A stretch of DNA of 64,000 bases. It comes from Nymphaea colorata. Its lineage: Eukaryota > Streptophyta > Magnoliopsida > Nymphaeales > Nymphaeaceae. The DNA is taken from contig NC_045138.2 in the NCBI RefSeq assembly GCF_008831285.2, positions 436,001-500,000 of the forward strand. The letters run 5' to 3'. The translations under genes and the position numbers were made by a program. The notes under the pieces are model-generated. The model was not told the DNA's origin and made no database searches. It was given only the letters and a program-made list of their open reading frames with translations. Position 1 is the first letter of the stretch; every line of letters starts with the position of its first letter. Below, in pieces: positions 27,822 through 39,500 of this stretch.

Positions 27822-28558
27822 AAAATGATATTTGGGCCTTAGTTAAAATTTCAAAACTTTAATTCCGCCCCCTTCGCCACCCCCGATGAAGTATCAATAA
27901 TGACAACAGCGTACCTTTGAACTTAGGGTCGGTATTCTACCAATTTCGATACAGAAATATAGTGTCTATGAGAGTCGAACAATAGACATGTCTAATCACA
28001 TATCCTTATCCCGGTTAGCTACACAATACTCCTTGATACTAGAGCTGGCACTGGCTCGAGAACTACATCTACTTAACTTTTTTATGAGAATTTGAAGGTA
28101 AATCCGAATATAGGTCCAAGTAAGGGCCAAGTAAGGGGATAGGGTCCTGACCAAATATGGACTTGTTGCAAAGTCTAATTAACTTCGAATTTGTCTAATT
28201 TGACTAGGAATTAAACCCACACATGTAACTATACAACTATGGATCAAGTTTGACTTGTTTGGATTTGGACAACTATCAAAATCGGCAAGAAAGTCTAACG
28301 CCCAGGAGTCAAGGGGAGCCCGCATGGGCACTGGAACCCGCATCATTTTTTTAAAATTTATATGTAAATTTTAAAAAAATTTACATGTCTTATATAAAAA
28401 TTTCAAAAAATGATATTTCGTCTTGTGTCCAAATTTAGAAACTTTAATTTTTGGCTTCACCAATGCTTACCCAACTCCAAATTCCGATCTCAATCAAAAC
28501 TTGGACTTTTTTCACTAGATACCAAAGTGGGCAAATCTATTCTTGACAGAATTGAACT

Positions 28559-28618
<60 letters not shown>

Positions 28619-28619
28619 C

Positions 28620-28884
28620 AATTGAATGGTGACACTGGCTTTTTAGAGTCATACGGTCATCTAATTAAAATCGTTTGATTAATCATGATGAACAGTTAAG
28701 AGAAGAACAAGGAGAACAATGTGAAGGGTATTTTTGTCATTTAATATTAGTTTCCATTTCTTTATTTATATTTTTTTTTCTTAATCATCCATCTGCATCA
28801 TCAGTGGACAGTCTATCTTGGTCAGATGGACAATCTTGGTTAGATGATTGAGTAACTTTAGATAATCAAAATCACTGTTCACTC

Positions 28885-28888
<4 letters not shown>
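28620..28888. mobile_element. MITE family 1, copy in segment B
   Basis: Duplicate of 834-1102 with a few substitutions, again between (TA)n tracts (28563-28613 and 28888-28914). The TA tract lengths differ between the copies (about 85 versus 50 bp on the left). Confidence 0.6.
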
Positions 28889-28915
<27 letters not shown>

Positions 28916-29298
28916 TTGGTAAAAAGCAAAAACCAATCCATTTGAACAAGAAACAAAAAGTTGACCTATTGAAATTAATTATTAAAATATTTTTTGTGAA
29001 ATCTAAGATTATAGATATAATCTTAAAAGTATCTAGAGGCGACACATATATTAAGTTAATAGTGAAAAAATGATCAGTTCTTATCGCATCAAAATTTTGG
29101 TAGTACAAAAATCAAATTTTCTTACAAAAATGATTTGAAGGGAAACATGATTTGTATTAAATTAGTGTCGAAAATTCATTAAAAAGTTCATATTTTGTTT
29201 AAAATGCTTTTTAACATAAATTTAAAAGGTCGTTTTTATCCCTTACCGAAATGGTCTTATATCTACCAATCACTATATATATATATATATATATATAG
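28916..29298. mobile_element. MITE-like family 2, copy in segment B
   Basis: Duplicate of 1139-1581. Compared with A it lacks about 40 bp after ACACATATATTAAGTTA, and the right (TA)n is shorter. Confidence 0.5.
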
Positions 29299-30072
29299 GT
29301 CGACATCGACCCCGTTGAACCATTGCACAGACACACATAAAAGGGTGTCACCTTGACTACGTGACAAGTCTATTAGAATATTAAAACTATATATATTCAA
29401 TTGATTTATATTTTTAATATAAAAGTGGATAAATTGTGGCTTAACTTAAAATAATAAAAAAAAAATCTTCAAGTCTTAAAAGAGAAGCTTATGTTTCTTT
29501 AGGGTTATAAAATTTCTTTTATATGGGATCCAAAGCGTACATCAACATTGCATTTCACCATTATATAAAAAAGTTTCAAATCCTCGGTATGTAGCCAAAA
29601 CTTCACATGACCTCGAATCATCCATTTGAAATTCGTTATTGTCTCAAATCACGTCAAATCTCAGGTCCAAAGCTGATAGATTTAAACACTTTGCAGCCAA
29701 ACAAAACATGACCTCAAATCATCGGATTTGGAATTCTTTATAATATCAAATCACGTCAAATCTGAGACTCAAATGCTCGTGTTTCACTAATTTAATCACT
29801 TTCCAGCCAAACAAATTGTAACTTATTTTTGTCTCTGGTTAGAGCTCATGCAATGAATTGCCCCACACCAATATTGGAAAAAATCGGTTCCTAATTGAAT
29901 GGGCCGATTCATCGGTTTTTTGAATCGGTTGTGAACTAGATAAAAATATTGAAAATATATTCCTTTTTTGAAATACATATAAAAATACAAAAGTTAATTA
30001 AATATACAAAATGTTATCATATTTGTAGAAACTAATAGGGGCAACCTTAAATCAGCCTGACGAATTCATTCA
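29299..30072. other. Spacer of copy B, no gene seen
   Basis: It is colinear with 1582-2350 of copy A and is interrupted at 30078 by the intact Copia element. Confidence 0.6.
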
Positions 30073-30077
30073 AATCT
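30073..30077. repeat. Target site duplication AATCT, left of the intact Copia
   Basis: AATCT at 30073-30077 is repeated at 35415-35419 immediately after the 3' LTR. Copy A has a single uninterrupted TCAAATCTGCCGACTATC here. Confidence 0.95.
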
Positions 30078-30374
30078 TGATGAGAAAACCGTTGCAACAT
30101 CACGCATGGATTTGGCAAGTTTTCCTTCCTTATTAACTCTACTACTGTTGCCATTCATGCCTCATCTAGCCGTTAATGGGACGTTGAGAAATATTCCTTT
30201 ATTGTAAATCTTTCCCCAACGTATATCTATTCCTTGTAAGTCTGGAAAATAATGTAATGGAAAACCAGAGCGAGACTGCGTGATGTTTTTGCCGTGGATG
30301 TAGGATTTACAAATCCGAACCACGTAAATCCGTGCGTGCACTCTCCTTCCTCCTCTTTCTCTCAAATTCTAACA
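30078..30374 (+). repeat. 5' LTR of the intact Copia
   Basis: It begins TGATGAGAAAACCGTTGC and ends CTCAAATTCTAACA, 297 bp. It should hold the promoter and the RNA start. I cannot place a convincing TATA box by eye. Confidence 0.95.
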
Positions 30375-30388
30375 TGGTATCAGAGCAG
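30375..30388 (+). promoter_or_regulatory. Primer binding site of the intact Copia
   Basis: TGGTATCAGAGCAG directly abuts the 5' LTR. TGGTATCAGAGC is the standard plant Copia PBS complementary to the 3' end of initiator methionine tRNA. Confidence 0.93.
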
Positions 30389-30899
30389 TTTACCCGACCA
30401 CTTGGAGATAATTAGTGAGGAGCTGAAATCGGTTCATCTCTGACATATGCAACAGAGAAATTCTGTCGACTGTGAGAATTCCAGCGATAGGAGTTGCTGT
30501 GGAGTACAGGAAGAACGGACAGAGATAGACGCAACGCTTAAAAACAGAGGACCGACAGAGGAGTCTCTGCTCAGTCCGTGATTCCAACCTATGGCATTGT
30601 TTTCTTCCATAATCTCAGCTGTCGAGCATGGAACGAATTGAATTCTAGGTCTTTGAAGATCGTTCCTGCACTATCCCATATTTTTTTGGAGAACTCTGGA
30701 GGAAGCAGTCGATTTTTGCAGTTCCGTTTTTTTTCAGGAAGTTGTGTGAGACAGCCAGTGACCAACTCTCATCCGCTCCCCAAATCTGATAAGGACGTTT
30801 TTGTTCTATGTGATATTCTTCATCCTCTATGTTCAGTTGATCATAAAGCAGTGATAGCCTTTAAAGGGTCAAGTTCTTTTTTTATTTTCTTACTTATCC
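30389..30899 (+). other. Untranslated leader between PBS and gag-pol ORF
   Basis: About 510 bp. A 116-codon ORF (30578-30928) overlaps the gag start in another frame and has no known domain. The leader presumably carries packaging and dimerisation signals; none can be identified by eye. Confidence 0.6.
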
Positions 30900-33800
30900 A
30901 TGGCATCGTCGTACGATGGAACCAATGACTCTCAGGGACAGAACTCGACAAATGGATCTTCTACACAACAACATATCGTCGTGGAGACAGGTACCACTAT
31001 TCTCAAAATTACAAATGTTCCATTGAATGGCTTAAATTATATGTCATGGTCCAAAGCTGCTACTTTGTTTTTGAGTGGGAAACTTAAACTAGGGTACGTT
31101 AATGGAAAAAAACCAAAACCAGCCATTGACGATCCTAACTATGATGAATGGGAGTCTGGAAATCATATGGTCATGTCTTGGTTATTAAACTCGATGGATT
31201 ATAAAATCGCTGAAAGCTTTTATTACTTTGATACGGCCGAAGAAATATGGAATGCTGCTAAAGAATTATATAGTGAAAAATATAGTACGGCGCGCATGTA
31301 TCAACTCTCCCATGAAATCTATGAGTTGAAGAAAGGTCATATGTCCTTGAGTGACTATATTGCTACACTCAAAGGAAAGTGGAATGAGATGGACTCACAT
31401 TGCCCCCTCTCAACCGATCTTGCTCGCATTAAGAGGCAGCGAGACCAAGAAAGAACTTTCAAACTCTTAGCTGGTTTAGGCGAGGATTATGAACAAGCAA
31501 GAAGCCAAATATTAATGACCCCTGATCTGCCCTCTTTGGATATGGTGTGTAACACCCTTTTACGAGAAGAGAAAAGGAGAAAGGTGATGAAGACCAGTGA
31601 CACTATTGATACTAAAACCACCAGTGAAAATATTGAAAAAGTTGCTTTTAATGTCTCGGCCAGCAAAAGATTTGAAGGAAAAATAGAAGCTCAGCAGTCG
31701 TTCAGAAATAGAGGCAAACGACCAGTGTGCACTTATTGCAAAAAAGAAGGGCATGTTCGAGAAAAGTGTTGGAATTTACACGGAAAGCCTACAAACAAGG
31801 GAGATTTTCCAAAGCAGCAGTATAAGCCTCAGGCCCAGCTAGTTCAGTCCGATGTTCAATCCGACGAAGGTGAGGTTACACTTGCCACTATTGCAAAGAT
31901 GATTAAAAATATGAATGGCCAGAGACACACCAACACGGTAACAGCCGCATCGGCATTCACTTCACCCGGGAATCAGCCAGGTATGAATTCAAACTTCTCT
32001 CTTACTAGAAAATACTCTTGGATCGTGGATTCCGGCGCATCCGAACATATGTCTTGTTTTCACAATAACTTGAAAGATATAGAAAATAAAAGTGAAAATA
32101 GAACTGTCACTATAGCTGATGGTACCTCCCTTAAAATTGTTGGAGTTGGAAAAACAAATCTCTTTGAAAAGGAATTGAAGACTCTTTATATGCCTAATCT
32201 TGCATCCAATCTTTTATCTGTCTCTAAGATTACACATGATCTAAATTGCAATGTTATTTTTTCTCCCAACAATGTAATCTTTCAGGACAGGTTGACGAAG
32301 AGGACGATTGGTGAAGGAAAAGAAGAGAATGGAGTGTATGTGATCAATCAAAATCATAATGTTGCTATGATTGCTAGTTCGGGATTTGATTTTCACTTGT
32401 GGCATTGCAGACTTGGTCACCCCTCCAATAGAGTCATGTCTTTAGTTTTTCCTCATGAAATATTTGACTTACATGTGTGTGAAATTTGTCAATATGCGAA
32501 AATGACTCGCCCTCCTTTTGGTTTGTCTGAAACTGTTGCTAGTAAACCATTTGATTTGGTACATGCCGATGTTTGGGGTCCTGCCCCAGTAGTCTCTTAT
32601 AATGGTTTTAAATACTACTTATCTTTTATTGATGATTTCTCTAAGGTAACTTGGTTATATCTTCTTAATTCCAAGGACCAAGTTTTTGAAAATTTTGTGA
32701 TTTACTATAATATGGTAAGAACTCAATACAATGTTCGTATTAAGACCTTGAGAACTGATAATGGGACTGAGTTTAAAAATTGTTTTTTTGAAAATTTTGA
32801 AAATACGAGTGGTATGATGCATCAATACTCATGTGTAAAAACTCCGCAACAAAATGGAGTAGTCGAGAGGAAAAATCGTCATATTCTTGAAATTACTCGT
32901 TCCTTACTTTTTCAGTCTTGTATGCCTAAACAGTTTTGGAGCGAGGCGATTATGAGTGCTTGCTATTTGATTAACCGAACTCCTAGTTGCAGACTAAGAG
33001 GAAGATCACCACTTCACATCCTTACTGGGCGCAAGATCAGTATCAATCACTTGAAGTTGTTTGGCAGTACCGTGTATGTTATGATCGACAAAACTGAACG
33101 CGACAAACTTAGTCCGAAAGCTCGCAAATGTGTGTTTATGGGATATTCAGTCAGCAAAAAGGGCTATAGATGCTACAACCCTCACGACCAGCGCATGTAT
33201 ATTTCTAGAGATGTCAAATTTGATGAGTCAGTGCCATATTTTAAAAATCACCGTCATCAAGAAAGGCGACAGGGGGAGACTACCTTACCAAATATTAGCA
33301 TATATGATGATTTGGTCGCTATTTCTACAAACCAAGGATATCCAAATGAACAAGAAGAAGCTCAAGTGCAAACCTTGATCGAAAGCATGGGAGCTCATGA
33401 AGTTGAAATTGAAGGCCACACAACTGGAGTCGCCGAGCCAAGAAGATCACAAAGAATCATTCAAGCGCCTAGGCACTTGAAAGATTATGTTACATACAAG
33501 GCAGTCATGCATCCCATCGAAAAATGTGTGACATTCAAAAATTTCTCCGAGAAACACTGTGCTTTTTTGGCCACCATAGAAAAAGAAGTAGAACCAAGAT
33601 CATATGAGGAGGCCAAAGATAACCCTGTTTGGATCAAAGCCATGCAGGAAGAGATTGATGCCCTAAACAAAAATCAAACATGGGAAATTACTCAATTGCC
33701 TGAAGGAAAACGCGTAGTTGGCTGCAAATGGGTTTTTAAAATCAAATACAATAGCGATGGTACAGTGGAAAGATACAAGGCTAGGCTTGTTGCAAAAGGG

Positions 33801-35120
33801 TACACTCAAACACAAGGATTGGATTATGAGGAAACTTTTGCCCCGGTAGCTGTTCGAATATTGCTCTCGATCGCTTGTAATTATGATTGGCCATTATTTC
33901 AATTAGATGTAAAAAATGCCTTTTTGCAGGGAGACTTACAAGAAGAAGTATATATGAAGCTACCTCCTGGATGGTCTCAAGAGAACTCTACATCAGTATG
34001 CAAGTTACGAAAATCAATATACGGACTTAAACAATCTCCTCGAATGTGGCACTTCAAATTGAGCAAAGCTCTCGAACAATATGGATTTTATAGGAGCAAA
34101 GCCGACAACTCTCTGTTTATCAGTAAGAAAGACAATGACATTACTTTGGTGCTTATATATGTAGATGACATAATTATCACAGGTAGCAACGGTCTCAAAA
34201 TCAAGGACGCAAAAGAATTGCTTCAAAAAACCTTCGACATAAAGGATTTGGGAAGGTTAAAATATTTTCTAGGGATAGAGATTGCTCAGTCGAGGAAAGG
34301 GTTGTTTATGTCACAAAGAAAATATGTCATTGATCTACTCAAAGAAACCGGAAAACTTGGATGTCGCCCTGCAGATACACCTATGGTTTTCAACCACAAA
34401 GAAGATATCACAAAGAGAAATGACATCCCAGAAATTTCAAGATATCAACGATTGGTAGGGAAACTTATATATCTCACTGTTACAAGACCCGACATCACCT
34501 ACGCAGTAAACCTTGTTAGTCAACATATGCATGATCCAACTGAGAAACATTGGAATATGGTTGAACGGATTCTCAAGTATTTGAAAAAGTCTCCCGGCCA
34601 AGGATTATTATATAAACGAAATGGTCATGTTAACATTAGAGCATATTCTGATGCAGATTGGGGAGGAAGCATAGATCATAAATCCACTACCGGTTATTGT
34701 ATTTACGTGGGTGAGAACCTTGTATCTTGGCGAAGTAAGAAACAACGAGTCACTTCTAGGTCCAGTGCAGAAGCAGAGTACAGGGCGATGGCCACTACAG
34801 CTAGTGAAATCATTTGGATTCGCACTCTTTTATTTGAAATTGGCTTAGAATTCAATTCTCCCACGCCAATGCATTGCGACAATCAAGCTGCTATACACAT
34901 CGCAGCAAATGCTGTGTTTCATGAAAGAACAAAACATATAGAAATTGACTGTCATTTCATACGAGAAAAAGTTCAAAATGGTGAAATCAGTACTCCCTTC
35001 ACACCGAGCTCAAGACAACTTGCAGATGGATTAACCAAAGCGATATCAAGAAAAGAATTACATGATGCTATTAACAAGTGGGGCTGCCATGACTTGTACG
35101 CCCCACTTGAGGGGGAGTGA
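30900..35120 (+). CDS. Copia gag-pol polyprotein, 1406 residues, open throughout
   Basis: A single frame encodes capsid, protease, integrase, reverse transcriptase and RNase H, which assemble virus-like particles and copy and insert the element. Visible parts: UBN2-type gag in the first about 230 residues; zinc knuckle CTYCKKEGHVREKC at 277-290; protease VDSGASEHM with Asp 377; integrase zinc region HLWHCRLGH...CEIC; integrase triad D557, D620, E656 with exactly 35 residues between the last two; RT Asp 1003 and YVDD at 1087-1090; RNase H DADWGG near 1251 and CDNQAAIH. The ATG at 30900 is the first in frame, and the older relative keeps the same start. The stop TGA is supplied by the first three bases of the 3' LTR. 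Oddity: at residues 984-985 it reads FAPVAVRILLS, while the older relative has four extra residues there, so a conserved RT segment has a 12-bp in-frame deletion. Confidence 0.97.
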   Translation: MASSYDGTNDSQGQNSTNGSSTQQHIVVETGTTILKITNVPLNGLNYMSWSKAATLFLSGKLKLGYVNGKKPKPAIDDPNYDEWESGNHMVMSWLLNSMDYKIAESFYYFDTAEEIWNAAKELYSEKYSTARMYQLSHEIYELKKGHMSLSDYIATLKGKWNEMDSHCPLSTDLARIKRQRDQERTFKLLAGLGEDYEQARSQILMTPDLPSLDMVCNTLLREEKRRKVMKTSDTIDTKTTSENIEKVAFNVSASKRFEGKIEAQQSFRNRGKRPVCTYCKKEGHVREKCWNLHGKPTNKGDFPKQQYKPQAQLVQSDVQSDEGEVTLATIAKMIKNMNGQRHTNTVTAASAFTSPGNQPGMNSNFSLTRKYSWIVDSGASEHMSCFHNNLKDIENKSENRTVTIADGTSLKIVGVGKTNLFEKELKTLYMPNLASNLLSVSKITHDLNCNVIFSPNNVIFQDRLTKRTIGEGKEENGVYVINQNHNVAMIASSGFDFHLWHCRLGHPSNRVMSLVFPHEIFDLHVCEICQYAKMTRPPFGLSETVASKPFDLVHADVWGPAPVVSYNGFKYYLSFIDDFSKVTWLYLLNSKDQVFENFVIYYNMVRTQYNVRIKTLRTDNGTEFKNCFFENFENTSGMMHQYSCVKTPQQNGVVERKNRHILEITRSLLFQSCMPKQFWSEAIMSACYLINRTPSCRLRGRSPLHILTGRKISINHLKLFGSTVYVMIDKTERDKLSPKARKCVFMGYSVSKKGYRCYNPHDQRMYISRDVKFDESVPYFKNHRHQERRQGETTLPNISIYDDLVAISTNQGYPNEQEEAQVQTLIESMGAHEVEIEGHTTGVAEPRRSQRIIQAPRHLKDYVTYKAVMHPIEKCVTFKNFSEKHCAFLATIEKEVEPRSYEEAKDNPVWIKAMQEEIDALNKNQTWEITQLPEGKRVVGCKWVFKIKYNSDGTVERYKARLVAKGYTQTQGLDYEETFAPVAVRILLSIACNYDWPLFQLDVKNAFLQGDLQEEVYMKLPPGWSQENSTSVCKLRKSIYGLKQSPRMWHFKLSKALEQYGFYRSKADNSLFISKKDNDITLVLIYVDDIIITGSNGLKIKDAKELLQKTFDIKDLGRLKYFLGIEIAQSRKGLFMSQRKYVIDLLKETGKLGCRPADTPMVFNHKEDITKRNDIPEISRYQRLVGKLIYLTVTRPDITYAVNLVSQHMHDPTEKHWNMVERILKYLKKSPGQGLLYKRNGHVNIRAYSDADWGGSIDHKSTTGYCIYVGENLVSWRSKKQRVTSRSSAEAEYRAMATTASEIIWIRTLLFEIGLEFNSPTPMHCDNQAAIHIAANAVFHERTKHIEIDCHFIREKVQNGEISTPFTPSSRQLADGLTKAISRKELHDAINKWGCHDLYAPLEGE
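35107..35117 (+). promoter_or_regulatory. Polypurine tract of the intact Copia
   Basis: TTGAGGGGGAG abuts the 3' LTR. It also encodes the last residues (LEGE) of the polyprotein, so coding and priming functions overlap. Confidence 0.85.
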
Positions 35121-35414
35121 TGAGAAAACCGTTGCAACATCACGCATGGATTTGGCAAGTTTTCCTTCCTTATTAACTCTACTACTGTTGCCATTCATGC
35201 CTCATCTAGCCGTTAATGGGACGTTGAGAAATATTCCTTTATTGTAAATCTTTCCCCAACGTATATCTATTCCTTGTAAGTCTGGAAAATAATGTAATGG
35301 AAAACCAGAGCGAGACTGCGTGATGTTTTTGCCGTGGATGTAGGATTTACAAATCCGAACCACGTAAATCCGTGCGTGCACTCTCCTTCCTCCTCTTTCT
35401 CTCAAATTCTAACA
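35118..35414 (+). repeat. 3' LTR of the intact Copia
   Basis: 297 bp, identical to 30078-30374 as far as I can read. It is followed by the AATCT target duplication at 35415-35419. Confidence 0.95.
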
Positions 35415-35419
35415 AATCT

Positions 35420-35819
35420 ACAGACTATCTCGAAGGGTTGTAGTCCAGTAGGAGGATTTGAGTTACAATTCCTATGAACATTGGCATGGCAGAGTGCGCT
35501 ACCACACTGTTGGGAATTTTCTTGAAAATATCAAACATTTCTATGACTTTTGAGAGTTTTCCTTTTTACAGAAAAAATCCGGCCCTTCAACCAAAAAAAG
35601 AATTAAAAAATCCAAATTCGTCATCATCAATTCTGTCAAGATCGCTTCCTGCATAGTTTTGAAGCCAAAGCAAAAAACAAAACTCCCCAGGGAAAACAAA
35701 TGAAGAGGAAGCCGCAGTGAGACACGCAAAGCGGTATTGACGCGTGCTTCCTCCCCAAAAAACAAGCGCCAGTAGTCTCTCTCTTTCTTTCTCTCCGTTT
35801 AAGCCCCCTATGCTAAAGT
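35420..35819. other. ADH-B upstream region
   Basis: It is colinear with 2393-3073 of copy A apart from an about 330-bp segment near 2606-2937 present only in A. Conserved phrases include CACGCAAAGCGGTATTGACGCG and CTTCCTCCCCAAAAAACAAGCG just upstream of the core promoter. Copy B has an extra CTCTCTCTTTCTTT run at 35777-35792. Confidence 0.6.
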
Positions 35820-35827
35820 TATAAATA
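35820..35827 (+). promoter_or_regulatory. TATA box of ADH-B
   Basis: TATAAATA within AAGTTATAAATAACTCTGAG, about 90 bp upstream of the ATG at 35917. Copy A has lost it by one substitution. Confidence 0.7.
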
Positions 35828-36270
35828 ACTCTGAGCTCCTACACTCTGGACATCGAAGTGATTCGGATTGTTCAGGAAATACAGATCTTTACCTTGTTCG
35901 TCTTTGTTGAAGCGAAATGGCTACTGCTGGTCAGGTGATCCGATGCAAAGGTATGGACTGTCTGATTGAAAAAAATCTTGTTGGTTACTTTGTGGGCTTT
36001 CAAGGTTTTGGTCTGATAGATGTTGGATTATCATTGGTTTTCTAGTTTCTTTTGTGCGGTTTTAGAATGAAGAAAAGGATTTTAATCTTGGTCTGTTTTG
36101 ACGTTGGAAGATTTCCTTCTCGTGGGTATGCCGCGAAGTTTGCTGCAAGGTTTTTGGGTTCTTTTAGATTATATTTTAATGGAGGTGATCGAGATCAGAA
36201 TGAGGGGAACCTTTGTTTAGATGGTAGTTCTTCCTGTCTTTTGTTGAGACACTTTCATCTGATATGTCTC

Positions 36271-36566
36271 TGTTAAGATTTGAGAGAAAGAGGAGGAAGG
36301 AGAGTGCACGCACAGATTTACGTGGTTCAGATTTGTAAATCCTACATCCACGGCAAGAACATCACGACAGTCTTGCTCAGGTTTTCCATTTCATGTTTTT
36401 CAGACTTACAAGAAACAAATATACGTTGAGGAAAGATTTACAATAAAGGAATATTTCTCAACGTCCATTAATGGCTAGATGAGACATGAATGGTAACAGG
36501 AGCAGAGTTGATAAGAAAGGGAAACTTGACAAATCCATGCGTGATGTTGCAACGGTTTTCTCAACA
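36271..36566 (-). repeat. 3' LTR of the degraded Copia (left side)
   Basis: TGTTAAGATTTGAGAG to GGTTTTCTCAACA; reverse complement of the 297-bp LTR type with scattered substitutions. Confidence 0.9.
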
Positions 36567-39500
36567 CTCCCCCTCAGGTGGGGCGTACAAGTCATGGCAG
36601 CCCCACTAGTTAATAGCATCATGTAATTCTTTTCTTGATATCGCTTTGGTTAATCCATCTGCAAGTTGACTTGAGCTCGGTGTGAAGGGAGTACTGATTT
36701 CACCATTCTGAACATTTTTTCGTATGAAATGACAGTTAATTTCTATATGCTTTGTTCTTTCATGGAACACGGTATTTACTGCGATGTGTATGTCAGCTTG
36801 TTTGTCGTAATGCATTGGCGTGGGAGAATTGAAATCTAAGCCAATTTCAGATAAAAGGGTGCGAATCTAAAGGATTTCACTAGCTATAGTGGCCATCGCC
36901 CTGTACTCTGCTTCTGCACTGGACCTATAAGTGACTCATTGTTTCTTACTTTGCCAAGATACAAGGTTCTCACCAACATAAATACAATAACTAGTAGTGG
37001 ATTTACGATCCATGCTTCCTCTGCAATCTGTATCAGAATATGCTCTAATGTTGACATGGTCATTTCGTTTATATAATAGTCCTTGATCGAGAGACTTTTT
37101 CAAATACTTGAGAATCCGTTCAACCATATTCCAATGTTTCTCAGTTGGATCATGCATATGTTGACTAACAAGGTTTACTGCGTAGGTGATGTCGGGTCTT
37201 GTAACAGTGAGATATATAAGTTTCCCTACCAATCGTTGATATCTTGAAATTTCTGGGATGTCATTTCTCTCAGTAATATCTTCTTTGTGGTTGATAACCA
37301 CCGGTTTATCTGCAGGGCGAAATCCAAGGTTTTTGGTTTTTTTGAGTAGATCAGTCACATATTTTCTTTGTGACATAAACAACCCTTTCTTTGGCTCAAC
37401 AATCTTTATCCTAGAAAATATTTTAACCTTCCCAAATCTTTTATGCCGAAGGTTTTCTGAAGCAATTCTTTTGCATCTTTGATTTTGTGATTGTTGCTAC
37501 CTGTGATAATTATGTCATCTACATATATAAGCACCAAAGTAAGATCATTGTCTTTTTTACTGATAAACAGAGAGTTGTCGGTTCTGCTCCTGTAGAATCC
37601 ATATTGTTCGAGAGCTTTGCTCAATTTGAAGTGCCACGCTCGAGGAGATTGTCTGTATATCGATTTTCATAACTTACACACTAATGTAGAGTTCTCTTGA
37701 GTCCATCTAGGAGGTAGCTTCATATATACTTGTTCTTGTAAGTTTTCCTGCAAAAAGGCATTTTTTACATCTAATTGAAATAGTGGGCAATCATAATTGC
37801 AAGCGATCGAGAGCAATATTCGAATAGTATTCATATTGGCTACCGGGGCAAAAGTTTCCTCGTAATCTAATCCTTGTGTTTGAGTGTATCATTTTGCAAC
37901 GAGCCTAGCCTTATATCTTTCCACTATACCATCGCTATTGTATTTGATTTTAAAAACCCATTTGCAGCCAACTACAGTTTTTCCTTCAGTCAATTGAATA
38001 ATTTTCCATGTTTGATTTTTTTTTTAGGGCATCAATCTCTTCCTGCATGACTTTGATCCAAACAGGGTTATGTTTGGCCTCCTCATATGATCTTGGTTAT
38101 ACCTCTGTTTCTATGGTGGCCAAAAAAGCACACTGTTTCTCGAAAAAAATTTTGAATGTCACATTTTTCGATGGGATGCATGACCATCTTGTATGTAACA
38201 TAATCTTTCAAGTGCTTAGGTGCTTGAATGATTCTTTGTGATCTTCTTGGCTCGGCGACCCCAATTGTGTTGCCTACAATTTCAACTTCATAAGCTCCCA
38301 TGTTTTCGATCAAGGTTTGCACTTGAGCTTCTTCTTGTTCATTTGGATATCCTTGGTTTGTAGAAATAGCGACCAAATCATCATATATGCTAATATTTGG
38401 TAAGGTAGTCTCCCCCTGTCGCCTTTCTTGATGATGGTGATTTTTTAAAATATGGCACTGACTCATCAAATTTGACATCTCTAGAAATATACATGCGCTG
38501 GTCATGAGGGTTGTAGCATCTATAGTCATTTTTGCTGATTGAATATCCTATAAACACACATTTGTGAGCTTTCGGACCAAGTTTGTCGCGTTCAGTTTTG
38601 TCGATCATAACATACACGGTACTACCAAACAACTTCAAGTGATTGATACTGATCTTGCGCCTAGTAAGGATGTGAAGAGGTGATCTTCCTCTTAATCTGC
38701 AACTAGGAGTGCGGTTAATCAAATAACAAGCTGTCATAATTGCCTCACTCCAAAACTGTTTAGGCATACAAGACTGAAAAAGTAAGAAACGATTAATTTC
38801 ATGAATATGATGATTTTTCCTCTCAACTACTCCATTTTGTTGTGGAGTTTTTACACAAGAGTATAGATGCATCATGCCACTTGTATTTTCAAAATTTTCA
38901 AAAAAACTGTTTTTAAACTCAGTCCCGTTGTTGGTTCTCAGGGTCTTAATACAAACATTGTATTGAGTTTTCACTATATTATAGTAAATCACAAAATTTT
39001 CAAAAACTTTATCCTTGAAATTGAGAGGATATAACCAAGTTACCTTAGAGAAATCATCAATAAAAAATAAGTAATATTTTAAACCATTATCAGAGACTAC
39101 TGGGGCAGGCATGTACCAAATCAAATGGTTTACTAGCGATAGTTTTAGACAAACCAAAAGGAGGACGAGTCATTTTCACATATTAACAAATTTCACACAC
39201 ATGTAAGTCAAATATTTCATGAGGAAAACTAATGACATGACTGTATTGGAGGGGTGACCAAGTCTGCAATGGCACAAGTGAGAATCAAATCCCGTGCTAG
39301 CAACATAGCAACATCCTGCTTTTGATTGATCACATAAACTCTATTCTCTTCTTTTCCTTCACCAATCATCCTCTTTGTCAACCTGTCCTGAAAGATTACA
39401 TTGTTAGGAGAAAAAATAACATTACAATTTAGATCATGTGTAATCTTAGAGACAGATAAAAGATTGGATGCAAGATTAGGCATATAAAGAGTCTTCAATT

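Larger units (their letters stand above)
30078..35414 (+). mobile_element. Complete Ty1/copia retrotransposon, LTRs identical
   Basis: The element is 5337 bp: 297-bp LTRs, a primer binding site, one long ORF, a polypurine tract and a perfect 5-bp target duplication AATCT. By line-by-line reading I see no difference between the two LTRs. LTRs are identical at insertion, so this insertion is very young. A degraded relative is 856 bp downstream in the opposite orientation (36271-46642). Confidence 0.97.

Noticed and set aside
30578-30928. 116-codon ORF upstream of the Copia polyprotein
   Set aside because: It lies in the leader in another frame, has no domain and overlaps the gag start.
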